Assembly (NCBI GenBank): GCA_964412115.1
Contig: CAYPMM010000023.1
Coordinates: 1 to 15,529, forward strand
Direction of reading: 5' to 3'
DNA: 15,529 nt
Origin: HO2-45-28 sp964412115
GTDB taxonomy: Bacteria; Patescibacteriota; Minisyncoccia; HO2-45-28
The translations under genes were made by a program, and so were the position numbers. The notes under the pieces were generated by a model, which ran no database searches, was not told the DNA's origin, and was given only the letters and a program-made list of their open reading frames with translations. Below are positions 6,852-12,790 of the stretch, in pieces (positions within the stretch are counted from its first letter, which is position 1; every line of letters begins with the position of its first letter).

Positions 6852-8223
6852 TTTTCTTTAAACTATCGATTATTTTTTCCTGCAAAACGGTCTCTTGGGC
6901 TCCGGTAGACATGTCGCGGATAATAATAGTTCCGTCAAGCGCCTCTTTTTGCCCTATAATAAGCGCGACCGGGGCTCCGGCCTTGTCGGCCGACTGCAAC
7001 TGGGCCCTAAGGCTGTCTTTGGCCAGCGACTGGGCGACATTAAACTTGGCCTTGCGCAGAATCTCAAAAATAGCCAGGGTTTTTCTTTTGGCCTGCGGTC
7101 CCAATTGCACCATGTATATATCCGGTTTTTTTTCTTTGACCAAGTTGGCGCCTCTTGTTTTTAGTTCCTCAACCAAACGGTCAAGGCCTATGGCGCCTCC
7201 GACACCGAAAAGTTTTTTCTGACCCAGATTCTCGGCCAGATAATCATATCGCCCGCCCGAAGCAATAGCCGCTAATGGTGTTTTATCCGGCTCATTTTGT
7301 TTGGGATTATCGTCCGAGTCCCCGGCCGTTTTTTCCGCGTCCTTAGGGTGGTCGGCATTCTCCTTTTTTGACTGTATACCTTCGGCAAAAACTTCAAAAA
7401 CAGTCCGCGAGTAGTAGTCCAATCCGCGAACCAAGCGCGGATTTATAAAATAAGGAACGGACAGGTCGTCGAGAAACTCCAGAACGCTTTTGAAATGCGC
7501 CCGGCATTCCTGGCAGACAAAATCAATTGTCTTTGGCGCCCCTTCCTTGAGTTCAACGCATGCCGGCTCTTTGCAATCCAGAAGGCGCAGGGGGTTTGTC
7601 TTGAGCCGGTTGCGGCAGTCTTTGCAAAGCGAATTAATTTTTCGGCGGTAATACGCCACGAGCTCTTTTCGGTATTCGCCCCGGCATTCCTTATCGCCGA
7701 GCGTATTTATGTGGACAACAAAATTTTTCAATCCCAATTCCTGAAATATCAAAGCAAAAACTCGGATGACAAGCGCATCAGCCGCTGCCGATTCGTCGCC
7801 TAAAATCTCCAAATCAAACTGGCCGAATTCGCGAAATCTGCCTTTTTGGGGATTTTCATGCCGGAAAAAAGAACCGTAAGTATAAAGCATTACCGGCTGG
7901 GGCCAGGATTGCATGCCATGCTCAAAATAAGCGCGCACCGCCGGCACCGTCCATTCCGGCCGCAAAACCAGATTATCGCCCCCTCTGGTTTTAAAAGCAT
8001 ACATCTGTTTTTCCACTATATCCGACGTTTCGCCCAAAGTCGGAGTAAAAATTTCGGCGTGTTCTATGTGCGGAGTGATAACCCGCCTGAAACCGTAAAC
8101 GCGCGAGATTTCTTCGGCTTTGTTTTCAACCGCCTGCCACCAAAGAGCGTCGTGGGGCATTATGTCCCTCGTTCCTTTGGCCGTTTTTAAAAAATCTTTT
8201 TTGGATATTTTTTTCGGAGTCAT
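6832..8223 (-). CDS. hisS: Histidyl-tRNA synthetase
   Basis: Class II synthetase charging tRNA-His; cytoplasmic. 463 residues. Motif 1 region GTRDIMPHDALWW (17-29). RPEWTVPAVRAY (88-99) lines the active site. Motif 2 FRHENPQKGRFREFGQFDLE (120-139). The histidine-specific RGLDYYSRTVFE (266-277). Motif 3 ASGGRYDYL (321-329) and GVGGAIGLDRL (340-350). The anticodon-binding domain covers about 366-455. Two unusual parts: a cysteine-rich insertion (C200, C203, C217, C222, C237, C240), possibly a metal site, and a charged low-complexity insertion at about 282-315 between the histidine-specific motif and motif 3. The ATG at 8223 is 17 nt after lepB with no SD. HIT follows 1 nt after its stop. Confidence 0.97.
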   Translation of the reverse strand: MTPKKISKKDFLKTAKGTRDIMPHDALWWQAVENKAEEISRVYGFRRVITPHIEHAEIFTPTLGETSDIVEKQMYAFKTRGGDNLVLRPEWTVPAVRAYFEHGMQSWPQPVMLYTYGSFFRHENPQKGRFREFGQFDLEILGDESAAADALVIRVFALIFQELGLKNFVVHINTLGDKECRGEYRKELVAYYRRKINSLCKDCRNRLKTNPLRLLDCKEPACVELKEGAPKTIDFVCQECRAHFKSVLEFLDDLSVPYFINPRLVRGLDYYSRTVFEVFAEGIQSKKENADHPKDAEKTAGDSDDNPKQNEPDKTPLAAIASGGRYDYLAENLGQKKLFGVGGAIGLDRLVEELKTRGANLVKEKKPDIYMVQLGPQAKRKTLAIFEILRKAKFNVAQSLAKDSLRAQLQSADKAGAPVALIIGQKEALDGTIIIRDMSTGAQETVLQEKIIDSLKKKLKTKN

Positions 8224-8240
8224 AAAAAAGTAGTTTTTAA

Positions 8241-8699
8241 TTAATTTCCAGGCATGTAAGCTAACGCCGTCGGAGGCCAGAGCCGGATTAAAGCCCGGCC
8301 GGTTATGTTTTCTTTGGGCAACGGACCCCAGCTTCTGGAATCCAGACTGAAACGGCTATTGTCGCCCATCACGAAATATTCCCCTTCGCCAAGCTTCCAC
8401 TCAACTCCGTCAACAACCAGTTCCTCTCCGGGAAGTCCGACAATTCTTTTAATAAAATATTTTGACGGGTCTAGCGGGTAGCGGAAAACAACCACCTCAT
8501 TTTTTTTTGGCTCATTCAAAAAATTATAAGTCAATTCATCAATGATAAGATAGTCGCCGGATGAAAATGTCGGCGCCATTGACTCCCCCGAGACTATAAA
8601 CGGCTGGGCGATATAAAGCCGAATCGGCAAAACGATCACCAAAACAGTCAAGCCGAACTTGACTATTTCCCATACGCCCGCCCAAAATTTAGATTGCAT
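8241..8699 (-). CDS. lepB: Signal peptidase I
   Basis: Membrane serine protease removing signal peptides from exported proteins on the outer face of the membrane. 152 residues, the short single-anchor type. One N-terminal transmembrane helix at about residues 13-31. Box B SGESMAPT (38-45) has the nucleophile Ser40. Box D YFIKRIVGLPGE (81-92) has the general base Lys84. Box E GDNSRFSLDSRSWGPL (112-127). The dyad and all boxes are intact. It is the first gene of the minus-strand run and diverges from pth. The ATG at 8699 has no SD; an A/T-rich -10-like TATTTT is 6 nt upstream. Confidence 0.95.
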   Translation of the reverse strand: MQSKFWAGVWEIVKFGLTVLVIVLPIRLYIAQPFIVSGESMAPTFSSGDYLIIDELTYNFLNEPKKNEVVVFRYPLDPSKYFIKRIVGLPGEELVVDGVEWKLGEGEYFVMGDNSRFSLDSRSWGPLPKENITGRALIRLWPPTALAYMPGN

Positions 8700-8705
8700 T
8701 TGTTA

Positions 8706-8734
8706 AAAATAGCATGATTTTTGCCAAAAGAAAA
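8706..8734 (-). promoter_or_regulatory. Candidate lepB promoter
   Basis: Minus strand: TTTTCT (8734-8729), 17 nt, TATTTT (8711-8706), 6 nt, ATG. Both boxes are imperfect (3/6 and 4/6). The call rests mainly on the spacing, and on lepB being the first gene of its run. It overlaps the pth promoter on the opposite strand. Confidence 0.4.
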
Positions 8735-8749
8735 GGCCCCCCGTATACT
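8721..8749 (+). promoter_or_regulatory. pth promoter, predicted leaderless
   Basis: TTGCCA (8721-8726), exactly 17 nt, TATACT (8744-8749), then only TAAACA before the ATG at 8756. Transcription starting about 7 nt after the -10 would begin at the start codon. Confidence 0.78.
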
Positions 8750-8755
8750 TAAACA

Positions 8756-9307
8756 ATGAAAACAATAGTCGGTTTGGGAAATCCGGGCGGAGAATACGAG
8801 CAAACACGGCACAACGCCGGACGCGCGGCAGTTGAATATTTTGCCAAAAAAAATGATTTTCCGGACTGGCAAAAAAACTCAAACTTACAATCGATTGTAA
8901 GTTTAGAAAAAGTGGGCGAGGAAAAAGTAATGCTGGTTTTGCCGGAAACTTTTATGAATAATTCTGGCCGAGCGGTCAAAAACCTTTCGGCAAAAAATTT
9001 AATCGTTTTGCATGACGACATTGACCTGCCTCTTGGTAAATTCAAAATATCATACGGCCGGGGCTCAGGCGGACACAAAGGAGTTGAATCGGTAATCCGC
9101 GCCTTAAAAACAAAAGACTTTTGGCGCATGCGCATCGGCGTTTCGCCCAAACGCAAGCCGGAGCACAAAAAAATTCCGGATTTCCTGACATCGCCCATGA
9201 GAAAACCAGACTTTGAAACTCTTAAAAAATCCTTCAAAAAAATTTCAGACGCCCTTGAAACAATGATTTCGGAATCCGCCGAAAAAGCAATGAATGAATT
9301 TAACTAA
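8756..9307 (+). CDS. pth: Peptidyl-tRNA hydrolase
   Basis: Releases tRNA from peptidyl-tRNA that drops off ribosomes; cytoplasmic and normally essential. 183 residues, typical size. VGLGNPGGEYEQTRHNAG (5-22) holds Asn9 and the catalytic His19. ETFMNNSG (64-71) holds Asn68. VLHDDIDLPLGKFK (84-97) holds the Asp that orients the histidine. RGSGGHKGVESVI (102-114) aligns with the GGHNG loop, but a Lys (residue 108) replaces the Asn known as Asn114 in E. coli. The C-terminal helix is lysine-rich. The ATG lies 6 nt from the -10 box with no SD, so a leaderless mRNA is likely. It ends 7 nt before a bidirectional terminator. Confidence 0.95.
   Translation: MKTIVGLGNPGGEYEQTRHNAGRAAVEYFAKKNDFPDWQKNSNLQSIVSLEKVGEEKVMLVLPETFMNNSGRAVKNLSAKNLIVLHDDIDLPLGKFKISYGRGSGGHKGVESVIRALKTKDFWRMRIGVSPKRKPEHKKIPDFLTSPMRKPDFETLKKSFKKISDALETMISESAEKAMNEFN
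8881..8904. repeat. Perfect 24-bp palindrome inside pth
   Basis: The half-site AAACTTACAATC is followed directly by its exact reverse complement GATTGTAAGTTT, with no spacer. It encodes residues near NLQSIVSL of Pth, about 125 nt into the gene. No T-run follows, so it is not a terminator. Confidence 0.85.
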
Positions 9308-9314
9308 AAAGAAA

Positions 9315-9345
9315 AACGCGGATTTTTGTCCGCGTTCGTTTTTTT
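9315..9345. terminator. Bidirectional terminator between pth and the 51-aa membrane protein gene
   Basis: AACGCGGA (9315-9322), loop TTTTTG, TCCGCGTT (9329-9336) make an 8-bp stem. T7 follows on the plus strand (9339-9345); on the minus strand the stem is followed by TTTCTTTTT. It serves pth from the left and the convergent small gene from the right. Confidence 0.92.
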
Positions 9346-9499
9346 AATTACCACCGATGAATGAATAACTTATTAGCACAACTCCCACAATAAGCATGAC
9401 AACATCTGATTTAACATCATATTCCGACCGGCCCGAAAGCCAAAAAAGTAGCCCAAAGAATCCAAATCCAACCAGTATCCCGCCAAGGAATCCAATCAC
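9344..9499 (-). CDS. 51-residue two-helix membrane protein (GTG start), unknown function
   Basis: A short gene easily missed because it starts with GTG. The product opens (V/M)IGFLGGILVGFGFFGLLFW, followed by LSGRSEYDVKSD and VVMLIVGVVLISYSFIGGN: one hydrophobic helix at about 2-21, an 11-residue polar loop, and a second helix at about 33-48, with little outside the membrane. The evidence that it is real is the GGAGGAGG Shine-Dalgarno 7 nt before the GTG (the best in the window), an extended -10 promoter with a correctly spaced -35, and an intrinsic terminator at its stop. The first helix is glycine-rich with GxxxG-like spacing, which often supports helix packing. I do not recognise a family and assign no function. 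It converges with pth and diverges from the mfd-like gene. Confidence 0.68.
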   Translation of the reverse strand: MIGFLGGILVGFGFFGLLFWLSGRSEYDVKSDVVMLIVGVVLISYSFIGGN

Positions 9500-9506
9500 C
9501 CTTATT

Positions 9507-9514
9507 CCTCCTCC
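9507..9514 (-). promoter_or_regulatory. Strong Shine-Dalgarno deciding the GTG start of the 51-aa protein
   Basis: Minus strand GGAGGAGG followed by 7 nt and GTG. Spacing is ideal. It is the main reason to accept the GTG start. Confidence 0.78.
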
Positions 9515-9529
9515 AAAAAGAACCCTGTC

Positions 9530-9557
9530 TTGTATATATCACGGTTTCATCTAAAAT
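9530..9557 (+). promoter_or_regulatory. Candidate promoter for the mfd-like gene, predicted leaderless
   Basis: TTGTAT (9530-9535), 16-nt spacer, TAAAAT (9552-9557), then 7 nt to the TTG start at 9565. It occupies the same 30 bp as the minus-strand promoter of the 51-aa gene. Confidence 0.5.
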
Positions 9558-9561
9558 GCAA
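9533..9561 (-). promoter_or_regulatory. Candidate extended -10 promoter for the 51-aa membrane protein
   Basis: Minus strand: TTGCAT (9561-9556), 17 nt, TATATA (9538-9533) with a TG one base upstream of the -10 (extended -10). The predicted leader of about 27 nt contains the strong SD. Confidence 0.55.
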
Positions 9562-9564
9562 TAG

Positions 9565-11508
9565 TTGCCGGAAAAAGCAACCAAACAACTTAATACGCTT
9601 CTGATTGCCGGGCTCACCCCATATTTTTTGGAAAAGCCCGTTTTGTGGTGGGAAGAAAACGAGGAAGAGATAATAAAAAAGCGCGGGCTTAATCCGGCCT
9701 GGACCAAAAACACGGTTTTAGTTGAGGAAGGAGAAGAAATAAAACAAAGCGAATTTTTGCGCAGAATTTCGGAACTCGGATATGAAAAGGTATTTCAAAC
9801 AATTTATCCGGGGACTTACAAAGTCCTTGGCTCAGCGGTTGTCATTTTGCCGATAAATAAAAAAATTCCGTACGCCGTTGAATTTTTGGGCAACGCGATT
9901 GAAACGATTGAAAAGCATGAGACGATTGAAAAAGAGACACTGGGGTTAAAACCAAAAAAAGATTCCGAATTTAACTTGGCTAACGGCGACTATGTGGTAC
10001 ATATTGACCACGGCATTGGTATTTTTCGCGGAGTAGTTGAAAAGGAAACGGGCCAAAATTATTTTAAAATTGAATATGCTTCTCCTAGAGACGGCACCGA
10101 GCCCGACGCCTTATTCGTTCCGATTTCGGAAAAGAAGAGAGTTGAACCGTATTACGGCCTTGAGCGTCCCCGATTGAGCCGCCTGGGAACGCAGTTTTGG
10201 ATAAAAACAAAAAAGAAATCGCGCGAAGATATAATCGCGTTTGCCCAAGAACTTATAAAAATTTACAAAAACAGAGTCGTTCAAAAACGTCCGCCGTACG
10301 CTCCGGACGAACTTGAAAAAAACGTCTGGGACGCTTTTGAGCACGAATTGACATCAAGCCAAGAACGCGCGATGGAAGAAATTTTCGCGGATATGGCGCG
10401 CAACGAACCGATGGAAAGAGTTCTTACCGGCGACGTGGGTTTTGGAAAAACGGAACTGGCGTTGCGCGCCTCGCTTCGCTCGGCGCTGAATGGCAGGCAA
10501 ACGGCGATACTCGCGCCAACGACCGTGCTTTCGGACCAGCATTTTTCGGTTTTTCAAAATCGCTTAAAGTCACTGCCGGTTAAAATCGCCGCGCTTTCGC
10601 GTCTGACTCCAAAAAAAGAAAATAAAAAAATATTAAAAGAACTTGGGGAGGGTAAAATAGATATTGTCATAGGCACACACCGGCTCTTTTCAAAAGACAT
10701 AAATTTCAAAAATCTGGGGCTGGTGATAATAGATGAGGAACAAAGATTCGGCGTCAGGCACAAAGAACATTTCAAAAAACTGCATCCGTCTTCCGACATC
10801 CTCTCTTTGTCCGCCACGCCGATTCCAAGGACGCTTGCTTTCTTTCTTGCCGGGGTGCGCCCCGCCTCGCAAATCAAAGAGGCGCCACGCGGTCGCAAAG
10901 CGCCTCTTACAAAGGTTTTACCATTTTCAAAGCGCCTTATCAAGGAAGCGCTCAAAGCGGAACTCGGGCGTAAGGGACAAGCCTATTACGTGTCGGGGCG
11001 CATAAGAACGATTCCTAAAACGATTGAGATACTCAAAGGCCTCGTCCCTAAAGCGAAAATAGGCGCGATTCACGGCCGGATGCCCGAAAACGAAATAATT
11101 AAAACGATGCGCGCGTTTCGCGATAAAAAAATAGATGTTTTAATTTCAACCACAATCATTGAAAACGGTCTTGATATTTCTTCGGTCAATACCATGATAG
11201 TCGAGAACTCGGCGCTTCTCGGTCTTTCACAGGCGCACCAATTAAGAGGCAGGATCGGGCGCGGCACGACGCAGGCCTCCGCTTATTTTTTATACCATCC
11301 GCAAAGTCTGACGCCGGATGCAGAAAAACGGCTCGGCTATCTGCTTGAATTGCAGGAGCTTGGCTCAGGGCTTGAAATAGCCAAACGCGATTTGGAAATA
11401 CGGGGCGCTGGAAATATTTTAGGAAAAGAGCAGTCGGGCATAGCTAATCGCATCGGCTGGAATCTGTATTTCCAATTCATCAACGAGGCGGTGGAAGAAT
11501 TGAATTAA
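9565..11508 (+). CDS. mfd: Short Mfd-like transcription-repair coupling translocase
   Basis: SF2 double-strand DNA translocase homologous to Mfd, which displaces stalled RNA polymerase. 647 residues against about 1150 for typical Mfd. Residues about 50-115 (GYEKVFQTIYPGTYKV..., YAVEFLGNAIETIE) look like the last piece of the UvrB-like module. The RNAP-interacting CarD-like domain begins at GDYVVHIDHGIGIFRG (141-156). Motor motifs: Walker A GDVGFGKTE (289-297), DEEQRFGV (390-397), SATPIPRT (416-423), QLRGRIGR (559-566). The TRG region ELGSGLEIAKRDLEIRGAGN spans 598-617. The protein ends at AVEELN, just where the C-terminal autoinhibitory domain D7 would begin. Most of the N-terminal UvrA-recruiting part is also missing. 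The start is TTG at 9565, directly after an in-frame TAG, so no upstream extension is possible in frame. The first in-frame ATG is at residue 270, too late. No SD. Confidence 0.88.
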   Translation: MPEKATKQLNTLLIAGLTPYFLEKPVLWWEENEEEIIKKRGLNPAWTKNTVLVEEGEEIKQSEFLRRISELGYEKVFQTIYPGTYKVLGSAVVILPINKKIPYAVEFLGNAIETIEKHETIEKETLGLKPKKDSEFNLANGDYVVHIDHGIGIFRGVVEKETGQNYFKIEYASPRDGTEPDALFVPISEKKRVEPYYGLERPRLSRLGTQFWIKTKKKSREDIIAFAQELIKIYKNRVVQKRPPYAPDELEKNVWDAFEHELTSSQERAMEEIFADMARNEPMERVLTGDVGFGKTELALRASLRSALNGRQTAILAPTTVLSDQHFSVFQNRLKSLPVKIAALSRLTPKKENKKILKELGEGKIDIVIGTHRLFSKDINFKNLGLVIIDEEQRFGVRHKEHFKKLHPSSDILSLSATPIPRTLAFFLAGVRPASQIKEAPRGRKAPLTKVLPFSKRLIKEALKAELGRKGQAYYVSGRIRTIPKTIEILKGLVPKAKIGAIHGRMPENEIIKTMRAFRDKKIDVLISTTIIENGLDISSVNTMIVENSALLGLSQAHQLRGRIGRGTTQASAYFLYHPQSLTPDAEKRLGYLLELQELGSGLEIAKRDLEIRGAGNILGKEQSGIANRIGWNLYFQFINEAVEELN

Positions 11509-11539
11509 AAATACTCGACATCCGATGTCGAGTATTTTT
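11507..11539. terminator. Bidirectional terminator between the mfd-like and S1-domain genes
   Basis: ATACTCGACA (11511-11520) pairs with TGTCGAGTAT (11526-11535) around a TCCGA loop, extended by AAAA/TTTT on the outside to a 14-bp stem. The T-rich flank on both strands lets it stop the two convergent genes. Confidence 0.88.
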
Positions 11540-11559
11540 AATAATTTTTATTTATTATT

Positions 11560-12735
11560 TTATTTTGCTTCTTCTTTCGCCGCTTCCGCGGTTTTTTCTT
11601 CTGCTTTTGCGGCTTTGGCTTCGTCCCCAAGATAAACCAAAGTCATTTTGCGCTCCGCGGGTTCAAACAAAGTTATCTGGAAAGGATAAGTTTTACCAAG
11701 CTCAATTTTTTCGCGCATCATTTTTTCCGTCCCGAATTCCGAAATGTGGGTGAGTCCGGCCATACCCTCTTCAACCGCAATCAAAGCTCCGTACCTATTC
11801 AAACGGATAACCACGCCCTGCACGATATCGCCCTTTTTATATTTTTCCTTGGCTTTGTCCCACGGATCGGGCTCCAAGGCCTTGATGGAAAGAGAAATTT
11901 TGCCGCCCTCAACGGCTATTATTTTGGCTTTTATTTTTTGGCCGGCCTTAAAAAGGGTCCGCGGGTCTTCAACCAAAGACCATGAAAGCTCCGAAATGTG
12001 AGACAGACCCTCCAGCCCCTCTTCTATTTTTATAAAAACTCCGAAATCAACGACGCCGGTTATTTCGCCCTCAACCGTGTCGCCGACTTTATATTTTGAT
12101 AAAACTTCTTTAAACTCCTCGGTTTGCGTTTCTTTTTCCGAAAAAATCAACTTGCTCTCTTCCTGGTCGGCGGTAATTATGGTCACGACAAGCGTCTGTC
12201 CGATCATTTTTTTAAGCTCCTCCATAATTTTATCCTTATCGCCCCCCTCCACCCGCGGATAGTGGGTTGAACGGAGCTGGGATGCCGGAAGAAATCCCTG
12301 AATACCCTCCCACTCCATAACCAGACCTCCTTTATTTGCCTCTTTAATTTTAAGCTCCAAGGGAATTTTTTTCTCGGCAAGGTCTCTGGCTTCGCGCCAG
12401 ACAATTTCAAGCCCGGCTTCTTTAAGCGAAAGCTCAACATAGCCGTCCTCATTTTCGGGTTCAACGACTTTAGCCGTAATCCGATCACCCATGCGTATAT
12501 TGGAGACCATGTCTCTGGCGGCAATAATCTCCCGGCCATAAACTACGCCGGTGCCGACTGAACCCAAGTCAACGAAGAGGACCGATTTTTTGCGGGCAAT
12601 AACTATGCCCTCCACAAAATCTCCCGCTTTAGGAGCGGATTGTCCGGCCGATTTAAAAAGATACTCCATCGGGCTTAATTCGGCCCTTTTTGGCTCCATA
12701 AGCTGTTCGGTGTTTTTGTCTGAATATTCATCCAT
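11560..12735 (-). CDS. rpsA: Ribosomal protein S1-like protein with four S1 RNA-binding repeats
   Basis: Binds single-stranded RNA and, as bS1, helps ribosomes take up mRNAs, especially those without an SD. 391 residues from the start chosen. Four S1 (OB-fold) repeats at about 37-107 (GDFVEGIVIARKKSVLFVDL), 125-200 (with GIQGFLPASQL), 217-286 (VGDTVEGEITGVVDFGVFIK, GLSHISEL) and 302-370 (KGDIVQGVVIRLNRYGALIA, GLTHISEF). Repeats 3 and 4 are the most canonical. The tail is an acidic/Ala/Lys-rich stretch. The frame stays open 22 codons further upstream, but a TTGACG-N17-TATACT promoter lies inside that extension and its -10 is 7 nt from the ATG at 12735, so MDEYSDKN is the likely N-terminus and the mRNA is leaderless. 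S1 length varies; four repeats is shorter than E. coli's six. Confidence 0.92.
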   Translation of the reverse strand: MDEYSDKNTEQLMEPKRAELSPMEYLFKSAGQSAPKAGDFVEGIVIARKKSVLFVDLGSVGTGVVYGREIIAARDMVSNIRMGDRITAKVVEPENEDGYVELSLKEAGLEIVWREARDLAEKKIPLELKIKEANKGGLVMEWEGIQGFLPASQLRSTHYPRVEGGDKDKIMEELKKMIGQTLVVTIITADQEESKLIFSEKETQTEEFKEVLSKYKVGDTVEGEITGVVDFGVFIKIEEGLEGLSHISELSWSLVEDPRTLFKAGQKIKAKIIAVEGGKISLSIKALEPDPWDKAKEKYKKGDIVQGVVIRLNRYGALIAVEEGMAGLTHISEFGTEKMMREKIELGKTYPFQITLFEPAERKMTLVYLGDEAKAAKAEEKTAEAAKEEAK

Positions 12736-12742
12736 AGAGGGG

Positions 12743-12771
12743 AGTATATAAGCTGGATTTTCATCCGTCAA
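12743..12771 (-). promoter_or_regulatory. S1-protein gene promoter, predicted leaderless
   Basis: Minus strand: TTGACG (12771-12766), exactly 17 nt, TATACT (12748-12743), 7 nt, ATG at 12735. This is 5/6 at both boxes with ideal spacing, the best overall promoter match in the window. Confidence 0.85.
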
Positions 12772-12782
12772 TCCTATATAAT
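12754..12782 (+). promoter_or_regulatory. MBL-gyrA operon promoter, predicted leaderless
   Basis: A perfect TATAAT (12777-12782) lies 8 nt before the MBL gene ATG at 12791. The hexamer 17 nt above it, TGGATT (12754-12759), is a weak -35. It overlaps the S1-gene promoter on the other strand. Confidence 0.6.
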
Positions 12783-12790
12783 AGACCCAT

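Noticed and set aside
8224..8240. Separate promoter for hisS
   Set aside because: No -10 with usable spacing in the 17-nt gap; co-transcription with lepB is simpler.
9417..9713. 98-codon minus-strand frame overlapping the mfd-like gene start
   Set aside because: It runs antisense through coding sequence of the mfd-like gene, has no SD, and its product shows no sensible pattern. The shorter GTG frame next to it, in another phase, has SD, promoter and terminator.
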